Notes: a model not told the origin generated them from the sequence alone. A stretch of DNA of 64,000 bases from Shewanella acanthi (GCF_019457475.1 NZ_CP080413.1:3596001-3660000); one strand, 5' to 3'; positions 29,568-39,903 are shown, numbered from the stretch's first letter. A program made the numbers and translations.

Positions 29568-31478
29568 TTAGGTGGTTTCGATAGGATCGCTGAAGAAACG
29601 CCCTTGAGCCATTCCTACACCTAAAATTTTCAGCGTCTGCCATTCTTCAAATAATTCGACCCCTTCGGCACACACTTTCACCTCTGTGCGGTACAAACCA
29701 CCAATCAAACTGCGAATAAATAATTGGTTCGCTGGCCGCAGATGAATCTGCCTCACGATGGAACGATGTAGTTTGATCATGTCAAAATGGCATTCGCGGA
29801 TGTAATAGGTTCCGACGACTTGCTGACCCACATGGTCGACACACAGACGCGCGCCCATTTTGCGGATCATATCGAGCTTAGGTCGCAGTTTATCCTGATG
29901 CTGGATCACTATGTCTTCAGACACCTCAAAAATCAGCTTGGGTGTCAAATGGCGATATTCGAGCAAGGTGGTTTTAAGCCATTGAATAAAAGCGCGACTT
30001 AATAAAGTGTCGAGACTCAAGTTAACACTATAGACCTGATTTGTGGCTTGTTCACGCCCAAGTAATTGCAAAACACGCTCGATCATCTGCCGCTCAACCT
30101 GCGGCATAAGACCGCATTTGTTGGCCATGGGAATAAACTGAGTCGCACGAATCAACGCGCCCTGATTGTCCCGCGCACGAGTAAAAATTTCCTTATGATG
30201 CTCCACCCCATCTGAGTCGATAATCGGTTGACTAAAAGGGAAAAAGCGTCGCTGCACTAATGCATTTTCAAGGAAACTACGCCAACGAACCGAGCCCTTG
30301 GAAAATTCCTCATCGATTGAGCCCTTGTCGTACATAAACCAATTGCTGGTTCCCTGCAGCTGGGCGGCGCGAAGTGCCATATCAGCCTCTTCGAGCAATT
30401 GGTTGGCATTATCGCCTGCGGTAAAGTAAGCGCCGCCTAAATGATAAAAATTATGCTTATTTTCAACATCATCCGCCAATGGCTGACTTAAACAGACCTT
30501 CAAAAGTTTACTCGCAAGTTGATCGGCCTCAATCAGCGAAACATGGGGAACCACAATCGCAAATTGGTTATGGGAGCGGCGAGCAAAAATATGGTTACTA
30601 AAACTCTGCAGTATCTGATTAATGGCTTCGACGGTAGAATTAAGCAGAACATCAACCGCCTGCTCACCCTTTGTTTGCTGCAGTAAGTCGAGATCGTCAA
30701 GCTCCAACAGATAAATCACCCCGTGGGATAACATACCCTGATCAAGGCTTAAGGCACTGAGGCGATTATTTAAAAAGAGACGATTGCCAATCCGTGTTTG
30801 CGCATCGAGAAAAGTATTGGAACGAATAAACTTATCGAAGCGCCCCCGCTCCTTGTGAGCATCCTGCAACTCTTCTAACAGTTTAGTCAGCGCTCTATTG
30901 ATGAGTCGGGGTTTACCAGTTCCTGGCGTTGCCAAAGCCTGTTCATGTTTTCCCTGTAGGATGAGCCGGCTGCGCTGCGCGAGTTCCTCAATGCCTTCTA
31001 ATTGCTGTGAAAACCAGATATGACCAAAGCGCACCAGCGCCAACACAGCCGCTAGACCAATCACCAGAATTAACATCTCATACCAGCTAATACTGTAATG
31101 CTCAAAGGGTTGAGGCAACACCAACACCATGCTGAGGCCGGTTTTAGCATCGAGCAGATGGCTATAGACCATGGCATTACGGGTCGAGACGTTACCCTGA
31201 TAGACGAACAGGGTTTCACCCTGCTTAGTTAAATGAAATTCCACGGCATTGTAAGCCAGCAACATAGGGGGTAACCAGGATTCGAGTTCCCAATCGGCCT
31301 GCATCTCATACTGCTCAATGAGCATAGACTCGAGTTCGGTGACTTTTTGCTGCTGAAATTTATAAGTGAGTTGCACAAAGCCCATTATAGCGCTGAGCAA
31401 AAACACGAAGGCGATTGCGGCCAACGACATCAACCAAAAACTGGTCAATTTTGTAGTTAACATGCGAGTGAATTTCAT
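29568..31478 (-). CDS. mshH: MshH / CsrD-like degenerate GGDEF-EAL protein
   Basis: 636-residue inner-membrane protein with two N-terminal helices (about 14-34 and 131-150) around a periplasmic sensor loop, a coiled coil, a GGDEF-like domain (about 230-375) and an EAL-like domain (about 395-630). Both catalytic signatures are degenerate: HNQFAIVVP replaces the GGDEF loop and HKEIFTR replaces EAL. It should therefore not make or cleave c-di-GMP. This is the architecture of CsrD, which in E. coli triggers RNase E decay of the CsrB/C RNAs. In E. coli csrD adjoins mreB. Confidence 0.92.
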   Translation of the reverse strand: MKFTRMLTTKLTSFWLMSLAAIAFVFLLSAIMGFVQLTYKFQQQKVTELESMLIEQYEMQADWELESWLPPMLLAYNAVEFHLTKQGETLFVYQGNVSTRNAMVYSHLLDAKTGLSMVLVLPQPFEHYSISWYEMLILVIGLAAVLALVRFGHIWFSQQLEGIEELAQRSRLILQGKHEQALATPGTGKPRLINRALTKLLEELQDAHKERGRFDKFIRSNTFLDAQTRIGNRLFLNNRLSALSLDQGMLSHGVIYLLELDDLDLLQQTKGEQAVDVLLNSTVEAINQILQSFSNHIFARRSHNQFAIVVPHVSLIEADQLASKLLKVCLSQPLADDVENKHNFYHLGGAYFTAGDNANQLLEEADMALRAAQLQGTSNWFMYDKGSIDEEFSKGSVRWRSFLENALVQRRFFPFSQPIIDSDGVEHHKEIFTRARDNQGALIRATQFIPMANKCGLMPQVERQMIERVLQLLGREQATNQVYSVNLSLDTLLSRAFIQWLKTTLLEYRHLTPKLIFEVSEDIVIQHQDKLRPKLDMIRKMGARLCVDHVGQQVVGTYYIRECHFDMIKLHRSIVRQIHLRPANQLFIRSLIGGLYRTEVKVCAEGVELFEEWQTLKILGVGMAQGRFFSDPIETT

Positions 31479-31637
31479 CGTTCCGCTATCCTGCTGGATT
31501 ATTATAATTATTGGCGCGCAGTGTGTGTGAGCTGCATAAATGCTGCTCTAGATTATTCAGTAGCCTAAAGCAAAAGGCAACCAAGGCGTAATTGGCTTAA
31601 AGTCCCAATATTCAGAAATATCATTGCCCTATAAAAC

Positions 31638-31662
31638 AAAAAAGAGGCCTATGGCCTCTTTT
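31638..31662 (-). terminator. Intrinsic terminator of the malic enzyme gene
   Basis: On the minus strand AAAAGAGGCC, a 3-base loop and GGCCTCTTTT are followed by TTGTTTTAT, starting 18 bases after the stop codon. It separates malic enzyme from mshH. Confidence 0.85.
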
Positions 31663-31679
31663 AAACGCGATATTGTCGA

Positions 31680-32924
31680 TTATTCGGCGTATTGCGGCAA
31701 GGTCGTAATGGCTGCGACGCCAGAATCGATAGCGGCCTGCGCAACAGCGCGCGCAACGCGAGGCAATAAACGGGGATCCATCGGTTTTGGCAACACGTAG
31801 TCTGGCCCAAAACTTAAGGCACTCACCTTTGGATAGGCCTTGAGCACACTCATTGGCACTTCATCTTTGGCTAATGCCGCAATCGCATGCACTGCAGCGA
31901 CTTTCATTTCATCGTTAATGCTTGATGCTCTTACGTCTAGCGCGCCACGGAAGATGAATGGGAAGCACAGCACGTTATTCACTTGGTTTGGATAGTCGCT
32001 GCGACCCGTACCCATAATTAAATCGCTGCGGGTAGCATGAGCAAGCTCGGGTCTGATTTCAGGGTCTGGATTTGAACAGGCAAAAATCACTGGTTTTTCG
32101 GCCATCATGGCGACTTCCTCGGCGCTAATCACATTAGGGCCGGACAGACCGAGGAACACATCGGCCCCCTTAATCACGTCCTGTAGGGTGCGCTTATCGG
32201 TATCATTAGCAAATAAGGCTTTATATTCATTAAGATCGGTACGGCCAGTATGAATAACCCCCTTAGTATCTAACATGTAAATGTTAGAGCGGGTAGCGCC
32301 ACATTTTACCAGCATCGACATACAGGCAATGGCTGCCGCGCCAGCGCCCATACATACAAAAGTGGCATCGCTAATCAATTTACCTTGAATCTCAAGGGCA
32401 TTGATCATGCCTGCAGCTGTCACAATGGCGGTGCCATGTTGGTCATCGTGGAACACTGGCACATTGCAACGGGCAATCAGTTCACGTTCAATCTCAAAAC
32501 ACTCAGGTGCTTTAATATCTTCAAGGTTAATACCACCAAAGGTGCCAGCAATCGCTGCAACCGTATTAATAAACTCTTCAGTTGTATTATGGGTTACTTC
32601 GATATCGGTAGAGTCGATGTTAGCAAAGTGCTTGAACAACAGCGCCTTACCTTCCATTACAGGTTTTGAAGCCAAGGGGCCTAAATTGCCTAAACCTAGA
32701 ATGGCAGTGCCATTTGTAATCACAGCAACTGTATTACCTTTATTAGTGTAACGATATGCATTGTCAGGATTCGCCGCAATTTCACGCACGGGCTCTGCTA
32801 CGCCGGGGCTGTAAGCTAAAGCAAGATCATGGCTGGTTTCCGCTGGCTTGGTGAGGCATACGGCGGTTTTGCCTGGAATGGGGAATTCATGATAATCGAG
32901 TGCTTGTTGACGAATATCTGACAT
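31680..32924 (-). CDS. maeB: Malic enzyme, short form (oxaloacetate-decarboxylating)
   Basis: 414-residue malic enzyme catalysing oxidative decarboxylation of malate to pyruvate. It shows LAYSPGVAEP, YTNKGNTVAVITNGTAILGLG and HDDQHGTAIV, the N-terminal catalytic motifs, and a GAGAAAIA nucleotide-binding loop. The phosphotransacetylase-like domain of long MaeB is absent. The ATG at 32924 follows AGGATG; the reading frame stays open 43 codons upstream, but that part is unlike the family. Cofactor choice is not deducible by eye. Confidence 0.93.
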   Translation of the reverse strand: MSDIRQQALDYHEFPIPGKTAVCLTKPAETSHDLALAYSPGVAEPVREIAANPDNAYRYTNKGNTVAVITNGTAILGLGNLGPLASKPVMEGKALLFKHFANIDSTDIEVTHNTTEEFINTVAAIAGTFGGINLEDIKAPECFEIERELIARCNVPVFHDDQHGTAIVTAAGMINALEIQGKLISDATFVCMGAGAAAIACMSMLVKCGATRSNIYMLDTKGVIHTGRTDLNEYKALFANDTDKRTLQDVIKGADVFLGLSGPNVISAEEVAMMAEKPVIFACSNPDPEIRPELAHATRSDLIMGTGRSDYPNQVNNVLCFPFIFRGALDVRASSINDEMKVAAVHAIAALAKDEVPMSVLKAYPKVSALSFGPDYVLPKPMDPRLLPRVARAVAQAAIDSGVAAITTLPQYAE

Positions 32925-33434
32925 TTTTACATCCTGAAATGCGAGATTGATACATTTAAAAGTGAGGTCTGCCAGCCGAATATCACCTCGTGAACGGATG
33001 ATTTTATAGTGTGGCTGGTCGAGGTAAGATACGCCAATTAGGGGATATTTCAAATAAGATATTGAGAAATTTCGACTTTGCCACAGTTTTCGCTCTTAAA
33101 GGCAAATTTTATAAACTTATCTATCCCAACATCGCCGAAATTGCAGAGCATTTTTGTTGAAAAAAAACGAAAAAAAGCCCTAAAACGCAGGAGTTTCAGC
33201 CAATTAAAAGAGAGAATATTGACTAAATTACAATAAGAGACATAGACACAAGCTATCTTATAGTTAATTGCTATAAATAAGTCGAAATATCACAGGTTAA
33301 ACATCAATTTGGTTATATTGATGAATTTTTGATTGAAGTCGTACCAGAAGTACAAAAGGCGTTAAATGATTTCTTAAACACCAGAAAGCAAAAAGGCGCC
33401 AAAGGCGCCTTTTTTAGAAGCATTGCAATGGCAA
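32925..33434. other. Intergenic region between malic enzyme and rpmE
   Basis: This 510-base stretch contains a candidate malic enzyme promoter (minus strand TTGAAA at 33053-33048, 16-base spacer, TATCTT at 33031-33026), an AT-rich middle, and the rpmE terminator at 33390-33415. On the plus strand 33281-33469 stays open for 62 codons without an ATG or GTG start. It reads like the tail of a protein (...IDEFLIEVVPEVQKALNDF...) but has no visible beginning. Confidence 0.45.
33390..33415 (-). terminator. Intrinsic terminator of rpmE
   Basis: A symmetric stem AAAAAGGCGCC / GGCGCCTTTTT with a 3-base loop has U-tracts on both strands. It lies 20 bases beyond the rpmE stop. Confidence 0.88.
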
Positions 33435-33647
33435 TTACTTCTTGCCCAGCATACCAAAACGCTTGTTGAACTTGTCGATACGACCGCCAGTGTCAACAAC
33501 TTTTTGAGTGCCAGTGTAGAATGGGTGACATGCACCACAAACGTCTAAGTGCAGATCTTTACCAGCACTAGAGTTAACTTTAATCACGTTACCACAAGTA
33601 CAGTTTGCAGTAATCAGTGCGTATTCTGGGTGGATACCTGGTTTCAT
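33435..33647 (-). CDS. rpmE: 50S ribosomal protein L31 (zinc-binding form)
   Basis: 70-residue L31 starting MKPGIHPEY with GAGGT upstream; a longer frame to 33704 is not family-like. Cysteines C16, C18, C37 and C40 are present, so this is the zinc-containing C+ type rather than the Zur-induced paralogue. It is transcribed away from priA as in E. coli, though a LysM-protein gene lies between them here. Confidence 0.97.
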   Translation of the reverse strand: MKPGIHPEYALITANCTCGNVIKVNSSAGKDLHLDVCGACHPFYTGTQKVVDTGGRIDKFNKRFGMLGKK

Positions 33648-33813
33648 TGGGTTTACCTCAAATTTAAGGCCATGTCGCTCTTCCAACCCGAAGTCGGACA
33701 CCACATGCAGTTAATAACGATATGTTAGGGCGCAGAATGGTACAGCAACAACCCAGTGGATACAAGTAGATTATCTGAACAGCGGCAATAATTAGTTTCC
33801 CTTACCTATGCCT

Positions 33814-34710
33814 CTATCCCCTTGCGTCTCTAGCGTAGAATTCGGCCTTCGCTTTATCCGCATTTGGATAGCGTTTAAGGATACTGGCGCTAGGGCATAC
33901 GAGGGTGGCATCTTTCTTCAACGCACTAATTTTATGTTTAAAAAAGGCTTTTGGGTTCGCATCATAAATCGCCAGCATGGCGCCATAAACATTAAGCTGC
34001 CAATCGTCCGCATAGCGGTTAGCGATTCGCCAAAGCGTTTCTTCAGCCTTAAAATTTAGCCTGCACTGCCCGTCATTGTTTACAGTGTTGCTCGCCTGAG
34101 TCGCTAAAGCCTGCTTTGCTTCATTCTCAAGCGCAATTGATTTTGCTGCATCATCAGAAGCCACAGCCGTTTTCTCAGAAGGGAAACTAAAGCCTGCTGT
34201 GGTAGCTGAACTTGACTGGGTTATCATAGCCTCAGTGACTAAAATGTCAGGCTCCCTTTTGACAGCTGCTTGAGATGATACTTTGCCGCTATGGGTAGCA
34301 TGCGAACTCACTTTAGCATTAGCACCTGCGGCTTTGTCGGCAGTTGAGCGCGCCAATTCGAATAATGGCAAACTCTTAACCTCTAACCAATGGTCGACAC
34401 GATATTCACGAACTGAGAGTCTTGCATTGGGGTCGGTGACATCATCCACGCCAGTCAAAAGCACCAGAAACCGGTTTAACTGTTCAGCCATCAGCTTTTC
34501 TTCGCCACTGGATTGCTGCACAACAAACTCTAGCCGAGTAATATCCTGATTATCGGTAATCACGTTTAAACGCATTTTTGGATACTTGCCCAACTCAAAC
34601 ATCAGCGTGTTAATGCTAACGTGTGACACCTTTGCCTGTACGGCCGCACTACAGCTTAAGACTGTGCAGACTAAAGCAAATAGTCCTAATGATTTCGTCA
34701 TGTTAGTCAT
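33814..34710 (-). CDS. LysM/FimV-like periplasmic protein
   Basis: 298-residue exported protein. A signal peptide (cleavage near VQA|KV) is followed by an N-terminal domain of about 90 residues, a Ser/Ala/Lys-rich linker (about 120-210) and a LysM-like module (about 215-275; EETLWRIANRYAD ... AIYDANPKAFF). The latter strongly resembles the FimV core LysM domain, which binds peptidoglycan and helps place polar machinery. The cytoplasmic TPR part of true FimV is missing. It could aid envelope or pilus assembly, but no function is established from the sequence. Confidence 0.7.
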   Translation of the reverse strand: MTNMTKSLGLFALVCTVLSCSAAVQAKVSHVSINTLMFELGKYPKMRLNVITDNQDITRLEFVVQQSSGEEKLMAEQLNRFLVLLTGVDDVTDPNARLSVREYRVDHWLEVKSLPLFELARSTADKAAGANAKVSSHATHSGKVSSQAAVKREPDILVTEAMITQSSSATTAGFSFPSEKTAVASDDAAKSIALENEAKQALATQASNTVNNDGQCRLNFKAEETLWRIANRYADDWQLNVYGAMLAIYDANPKAFFKHKISALKKDATLVCPSASILKRYPNADKAKAEFYARDARG

Positions 34711-34814
34711 CTATTTATTCTCAACAATCCTTTGCTATACCGTCATTAGGACTAGCCCTTGCAAGTCGCGCTGGGTACACTAAACCCTAATCCCACTAAA
34801 GACTTGCCCTGCAT

Positions 34815-37022
34815 ATGTCACTTTTTGTTGAAGTTGCCTTACCTGTGCCTATGCGGCAAAACTTTACCTATCAGGTTACTCCCAACCAAGGCTCGCAGAC
34901 GTTGCCATGCCCAGCGATTGGCACTCGGGTCAAAGTCCCCTTCGGACGCCAGCAGCTTATCGGCTTGGTTACCGCCATTACGGATCAATGTGATTTAACG
35001 CCCAAACAAATCAAATCCGTCATTGAGTTTATTGATGATGCGCCGTTATTGCCAGATTCTCTTTATAAATTAACCCTCTGGGCTGCACGATATTATTTTT
35101 GCAGCCAAGGGCAAATGCTTACCCAAGCGCTCCCCGTCGCACTGCGTAAGGGCCTAGATGCTGCGCCACAAAAACTGCAATACTGGCAAGTCACTGAAAG
35201 TGGCGAGAATATTGCCCTCGACAGCTTAAAACGCGCTCCAGCGCAGCGCAAATTACTCGAACAAATACAAAAAGCGCCCATCACCCAAGATGATGTAATC
35301 AGTTTAGAGCTCAATAAAACCGCCCTCAAAACCCTCGAGGAAAAGGGCTGGATTGAAAAGCGTGAAAAACTGGCTGAGTTGGATCTTAGCTGGCGCACGG
35401 CACTTGAACTTGATGAAACACCCCATCGCCTCAATAAAGAACAAGCGGTTGCGGTGACGATTCTAACCCAGCAGCAGGGTTACCATTGCACCCTGCTTGA
35501 GGGTGTAACAGGTTCGGGCAAAACCGAAGTCTATTTAGCCGTGCTTGAACATATCCTCAAACAGGGCAAACAGGCGCTGATTTTAGTGCCAGAGATTGGC
35601 CTCACGCCGCAAACGATTAACCGCTTTAAGCGCCGCTTTAAGGTCAGTGTCGCCGTACTGCATTCGGGCCTTACCGATAATCAGCGTTTGGAGGCTTGGC
35701 GACAGGCAAGATGTGGGCAGGCGGCGATTATCATCGGTACCCGCTCGGCGCTCTTTACGCCCATGGCCTTTCCCGGTGTGATTATCTTAGATGAAGAACA
35801 CGACAGCAGCTTTAAACAGCAAGAGGGCATTGGTTATCACGCCCGCGATTTAGCGGTCATGCGCGGCCATTTAGAATCCATTCCGGTGATTTTAGGTTCG
35901 GCAACCCCGTCCTTAGAAACCCTGCAAAACGCCCTCAACGGCCGCTACCAGCATCTGCAATTGGGAGAACGAGCGGGTAACGCCAAAAAAGTACGTCAGG
36001 GGATTATCGACATTAAAAACCTGCCGTTAAAGGCGGGCATGTCGGCGCCGTTAATCAATGAAATTCGCACCCACCTACAGGCGGGCAATCAGGTATTGCT
36101 GTTCCTAAACCGCCGCGGTTTTGCACCCGCGCTGCTGTGCCACGAATGTGGTCATCTTCACGAATGCGACCGCTGCGATGCTTTTTTCACTGTACATCAA
36201 TCCCTTGGAGAGATCCGCTGCCACCACTGCGGTAACCAATATGCCATCCCTCGGCAATGCCATAACTGCGGAAGTACCATGTTGATGGGGCAAGGAATTG
36301 GAACCGAGCAACTGGCAGAAGCGCTGCAGCAGGAATTCCCCGAGTATCCTGTGGTTCGTATCGATAGAGACACTACTCGCCTTAAGGGCTCACTTGAAAA
36401 CCATTTGAGCGCTATTCACAAGGGGGAATACCGTATTTTGGTTGGCACTCAGATGTTGGCGAAGGGACACCATTTTCCCGATGTGACCTTGGTGGGGTTA
36501 TTGGATGTCGACGGCGCACTCTTTAGCGCTGACTTTCGTGCGCCCGAACGCTTCGGTCAGCTCTATACCCAAGTTGCGGGTCGAGCCGGCCGTGCTAACA
36601 AGCCGGGGACTGTGCTACTGCAGACTCACCAAAGTGATAATCCTATTTTGCGGGATTTGCTCCACCGCGGTTACGGTGAATTCGCCCGCAGCCAATTGCA
36701 GGAGCGACAAATGGCGCTCTTGCCCCCCGCTTGGCATATGGTCTTGGTTCGCGCGGAGGCGCATTCGGCGCTCGATGCAGATAACTTCTTAAATGCCTTT
36801 GCTGCGCTTTTACCCCAAGATAAAGAATTTGAAGTCATTGGCCCCATGCCTGCGCCGCTCGATAGAAAAGCAGGAAAGTTTAGGCGCCAATTAATGTTTC
36901 AGGCCAAGCACCGAAATCGACTGCAACAGGAATTTGAACGTATTTATCCCTTAGTCGAACAACTCCCCGAGGCCAAACGCTGCCGCTGGAGTTTAGACAG
37001 GGATCCGCAGGATCTGTTATAA
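34815..37022 (+). CDS. priA: Primosomal protein N' (replication restart helicase PriA)
   Basis: 735-residue 3'-5' superfamily 2 helicase that reloads DnaB at collapsed forks. It has an N-terminal DNA-binding domain, Walker A GVTGSGKT at 230-237 and DEEH at 326-329. A zinc-binding block with paired cysteines lies about residues 440-490 (CHECG, CDRCD, CHHCG, CHNCG), followed by helicase motifs V/VI (TQMLAKGHHFP, QVAGRAGR). Length matches E. coli PriA (732). It is divergent from the LysM-protein gene. Confidence 0.97.
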   Translation: MSLFVEVALPVPMRQNFTYQVTPNQGSQTLPCPAIGTRVKVPFGRQQLIGLVTAITDQCDLTPKQIKSVIEFIDDAPLLPDSLYKLTLWAARYYFCSQGQMLTQALPVALRKGLDAAPQKLQYWQVTESGENIALDSLKRAPAQRKLLEQIQKAPITQDDVISLELNKTALKTLEEKGWIEKREKLAELDLSWRTALELDETPHRLNKEQAVAVTILTQQQGYHCTLLEGVTGSGKTEVYLAVLEHILKQGKQALILVPEIGLTPQTINRFKRRFKVSVAVLHSGLTDNQRLEAWRQARCGQAAIIIGTRSALFTPMAFPGVIILDEEHDSSFKQQEGIGYHARDLAVMRGHLESIPVILGSATPSLETLQNALNGRYQHLQLGERAGNAKKVRQGIIDIKNLPLKAGMSAPLINEIRTHLQAGNQVLLFLNRRGFAPALLCHECGHLHECDRCDAFFTVHQSLGEIRCHHCGNQYAIPRQCHNCGSTMLMGQGIGTEQLAEALQQEFPEYPVVRIDRDTTRLKGSLENHLSAIHKGEYRILVGTQMLAKGHHFPDVTLVGLLDVDGALFSADFRAPERFGQLYTQVAGRAGRANKPGTVLLQTHQSDNPILRDLLHRGYGEFARSQLQERQMALLPPAWHMVLVRAEAHSALDADNFLNAFAALLPQDKEFEVIGPMPAPLDRKAGKFRRQLMFQAKHRNRLQQEFERIYPLVEQLPEAKRCRWSLDRDPQDLL

Positions 37023-37134
37023 GTCAATTAATTGATAAAAAATCGCCGCCAATGATAGCAATTTCCCAACACAAACGGCTAAAATACGCGGTTATTCCCT
37101 GTATTCATTCTTAAAGTTAGTAGCTAAATAACCC

Positions 37135-38880
37135 ATGAAATCACATATCCAATCATTGCTTGAACAAACTATCGAATCCTTTAAACAACAAGGTATTTTG
37201 CCTGCTGATTTTGAGGCTCGCATTCAAGTAGACCGAACCAAGGATAAGAGTCATGGCGACTTAGCAACCAACCTAGCTATGATGCTGACCAAAGCGGCAG
37301 GCAAAAATCCACGCGAACTGGCACAGCTCATCATCGACAACCTGCCAACCTCTAACTACGTCGCTAAAGTCGAAATTGCAGGGCCTGGCTTTATCAACTT
37401 CTTTATCGATGACAACGCCTTAGCAAACCAATTACAGGCGGCAATTAACGATGCACACCTAGGGGTTAAATTACCTGAGCCACAAACCATTGTTGTTGAC
37501 TACTCATCACCTAACCTCGCCAAAGAAATGCACGTGGGTCACCTGCGCTCCACCATCATCGGTGACAGCGTAGTACGCACCCTCGAGTTTTTAGGCCATA
37601 AGGTAATCCGTCAAAACCACGTAGGCGACTGGGGCACGCAATTTGGTATGCTGCTGGCCTATATGGAAGAACTGCGCGCAGCCAACGGCGAACAAGCACA
37701 ATTAGAATTATCGGATCTCGAAACCTTCTACCGCGCGGCAAAACTGCGTTTTGATGAGTCTGCCGAGTTCGCTACCCGTGCCCGTCAATTAGTGGTTGAA
37801 CTGCAATCTGGCGATGAATACTGCAATAAACTGTGGCGCGAATTTAACGATATTTCCTTAAGCCACTGCCATGAAGTTTACGAACGTTTAGGCGTGAGTT
37901 TAACCCGCGCCGATGTTTACGGCGAAAGTGCCTACAACGCAGACCTTGCTCAAGTCGTAAAAGATCTAGATGCCCAAGGTTTACTGACCGAAAGCAATGG
38001 CGCCAAAGTGGTGTTCCAAGAAGAATTCCGCAATAAAGAAGGCGAAGCGCTGCCAGTGATTATCCAAAAAGCCGATGGCGGATATCTCTATGCCACTACC
38101 GACTTAGCCGCAATGCGTTACCGCTCTAATGTACTGAACGCTGACCGCGTACTGTACTTTGTAGACCTACGCCAAGCACTGCACTTCCAACAGGTATTTA
38201 GCCTGGCGAAACTGGCGAAATTTGTTCGTGAAGATATGTCGCTAGAACACTTAGGCTTTGGCACCATGAACGGTGAAGATGGCCGCCCGTTTAAAACCCG
38301 TAGTGGCGGCGTGGTTAAGCTGGTAGACCTGCTCGACGAAGCCAATACCCGTGCACTCGAACTGGTGCGCAGCAAGAACCCAGATATGGATGAAGCAACA
38401 CTGGCTGAAATCGCCCGCGTAGTGGGGATCAGCGCGGTGAAATACGCCGACCTTTCTAAAAACCGTACTAGCGATTACATCTTCAGCTTCGAGCAAATGC
38501 TGAGCTTTGAAGGTAACACAGCGCCATACTTGCTTTACGCCTACACCCGCGTCGCTGGTATCTTCAAACGCGCGAGCGATATTGATTTAAGCCAAGCTAA
38601 AATCGTGCTCGACCACGAGAAAGAGAAAGACCTAGGTAACAAACTGGCGCAATTCGGTGAAATCTTAAGCCGCGTTATCGACAAAGGCCAACCACACGTA
38701 CTGTGTGGCTACCTCTATGAATTAGCGGGCGCTTTCTCAAGCTTCTATGAGGCCTGCCCAGTATTAGCCGCCGATACCGATGAGCAGAAGACTAGCCGTT
38801 TACTGCTGTCACAATTGACTGCTAATACGTTGCAAAAAGGCTTGAATTTACTAGGTATCGACACCCTAGAACGGATGTAA
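37135..38880 (+). CDS. argS: Arginyl-tRNA synthetase
   Basis: 581-residue class I aminoacyl-tRNA synthetase. The HIGH motif appears as HVGH at 133-136 within [17 protein letters not shown]. The KMSKS loop is degenerate ([10 protein letters not shown] near residue 385), as usual for ArgRS. The C-terminal DALR anticodon-binding domain ends in LGIDTLERM. ftsN follows after three bases, so the two are cotranscribed. Confidence 0.97.
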   Translation: MKSHIQSLLEQTIESFKQQGILPADFEARIQVDRTKDKSHGDLATNLAMMLTKAAGKNPRELAQLIIDNLPTSNYVAKVEIAGPGFINFFIDDNALANQLQAAINDAHLGVKLPEPQTIVVDYSSPNLAKEMHVGHLRSTIIGDSVVRTLEFLGHKVIRQNHVGDWGTQFGMLLAYMEELRAANGEQAQLELSDLETFYRAAKLRFDESAEFATRARQLVVELQSGDEYCNKLWREFNDISLSHCHEVYERLGVSLTRADVYGESAYNADLAQVVKDLDAQGLLTESNGAKVVFQEEFRNKEGEALPVIIQKADGGYLYATTDLAAMRYRSNVLNADRVLYFVDLRQALHFQQVFSLAKLAKFVREDMSLEHLGFGTMNGEDGRPFKTRSGGVVKLVDLLDEANTRALELVRSKNPDMDEATLAEIARVVGISAVKYADLSKNRTSDYIFSFEQMLSFEGNTAPYLLYAYTRVAGIFKRASDIDLSQAKIVLDHEKEKDLGNKLAQFGEILSRVIDKGQPHVLCGYLYELAGAFSSFYEACPVLAADTDEQKTSRLLLSQLTANTLQKGLNLLGIDTLERM

Positions 38881-38883
38881 GCC

Positions 38884-39594
38884 ATGAGCAATCGCGACTA
38901 CGCTAACCGCAGCAGACCGCAGGCGGGCGCTAAACAGCGCCCTGTTCGTGCGACCCGCCGTCCGGCGCAGAAAAAGCCAGCCCCAAGCCAAAAACAACCC
39001 ATCGCTTTGATACTCTTTGTCATCTTTGCTGTAGGTTGTTTCGTGTATTTTCTGTGGAGCATTAAGGACACCGCGAAACAAGAGCCTGTCGTCGAGGCAA
39101 CATCCGAAACTCGCACTAAGCCTAAGGAACCCGCTGCAACGCTGATACCGAAGGTAAAGGAAGTTCAGCGACAAGCGGTAACAACGCCAGTAGAAGCGCC
39201 AGTGGAAGAGAAAGTGGTGGTCGAAGAGGCGCCTGAGCCTAAGAAAGACCCGAACGCCTTGCCGCCCAAACCAAAAGAAGAATGGACCTATCTCGACGAG
39301 CTTGAAAACAAGCATGTTGAGGTGGACTTGCCAGAGGTTGTAGCGACGCGTGCACCGCAGCAATATCAGATGCAATGCGCCTCTTTCCGCCAGGAGTCCC
39401 AAGCCAATCAAATGAAAGCGGTTATTGCCTTTCAGGGTTTAGAAGCCCAAGTAAGGCAAATTGAGGGCTCTTCAGGCACTTGGTATAAAGTCATCCTTGG
39501 TCCCTACGAGCGCAAACGTGATGCCGAGCGTAAGCGCCATACGCTGCAAAACGCAGGGATCAACGGCTGCCAAATTTTACCTATTACCAAGTAA
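38884..39594 (+). CDS. ftsN: Cell division protein FtsN (SPOR domain)
   Basis: 236-residue bitopic division protein. The cytoplasmic N-terminus carries RDYANR, resembling the RDYVRR motif with which E. coli FtsN binds FtsA. One membrane helix (about 39-58), a Pro/Glu/Lys/Val-rich linker and a C-terminal SPOR domain (about 160-236), which binds denuded septal peptidoglycan, follow. It is shorter than the E. coli protein (319). In E. coli hslVU follows ftsN directly; here hslVU is 14.7 kb away. Confidence 0.9.
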   Translation: MSNRDYANRSRPQAGAKQRPVRATRRPAQKKPAPSQKQPIALILFVIFAVGCFVYFLWSIKDTAKQEPVVEATSETRTKPKEPAATLIPKVKEVQRQAVTTPVEAPVEEKVVVEEAPEPKKDPNALPPKPKEEWTYLDELENKHVEVDLPEVVATRAPQQYQMQCASFRQESQANQMKAVIAFQGLEAQVRQIEGSSGTWYKVILGPYERKRDAERKRHTLQNAGINGCQILPITK

Positions 39595-39651
39595 ATTAGG
39601 TGTCATTTAGCGGTGTTTACTGCCCGCTCAATTATCTAAAGCAAATTTTTA

Positions 39652-39685
39652 AAGTGGCAGGTGAGTAATCGCCTGCCACTTTTTT
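39652..39685 (+). terminator. Intrinsic terminator of argS-ftsN
   Basis: Stem AAGTGGCAGG / CCTGCCACTT with a 10-base loop, followed by a run of T, 57 bases after the ftsN stop. Confidence 0.87.
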
Positions 39686-39817
39686 ATGCTTGATTTCTAC
39701 GACTAAAAGCTGCGTTTCAAACAGAGGAAGATTAAATACACCACCCCCAAAAAACGTCTAAGTCAATGTTTATTAATGACAAAATTCTTTATTAACTAAG
39801 ATTAATATGCTGTTTAA

Positions 39818-39831
39818 TTGACCTAGATCAA
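39818..39831 (+). promoter_or_regulatory. FNR/EtrA-like binding site
   Basis: TTGACCTAGATCAA matches the FNR consensus TTGATnnnnATCAA except for one base. It is centred about 80 bases upstream of the ATG of the 74-residue protein, a plausible activator position. Regulation by FNR/EtrA, or by the related CRP, is inference. Confidence 0.6.
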
Positions 39832-39903
39832 ACTTAGGCGTATCTCTTAATTAACAGCAAATCCTGTTGCTGATTCCTCAAAACAAACCTAGGGCGAAAT
39901 ATT

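Larger units (their letters stand above)
39595..39903. other. Intergenic region with ftsN terminator and FNR-like site
   Basis: A 309-base gap between ftsN and a small reading frame. It holds the terminator at 39652-39685 and the FNR-like palindrome at 39818-39831, in AT-rich sequence. Confidence 0.6.

Noticed and set aside
32925..33053. N-terminal extension of malic enzyme by 43 residues
   Set aside because: The extension is unlike the family, while the ATG at 32924 has a good ribosome-binding site and the expected N-terminus.
38866..39411. 181-codon minus-strand open frame opposite ftsN
   Set aside because: Antisense to a coding sequence with SPOR domain and membrane helix; its Arg/Leu-rich translation is an artefact of the ftsN codon pattern.
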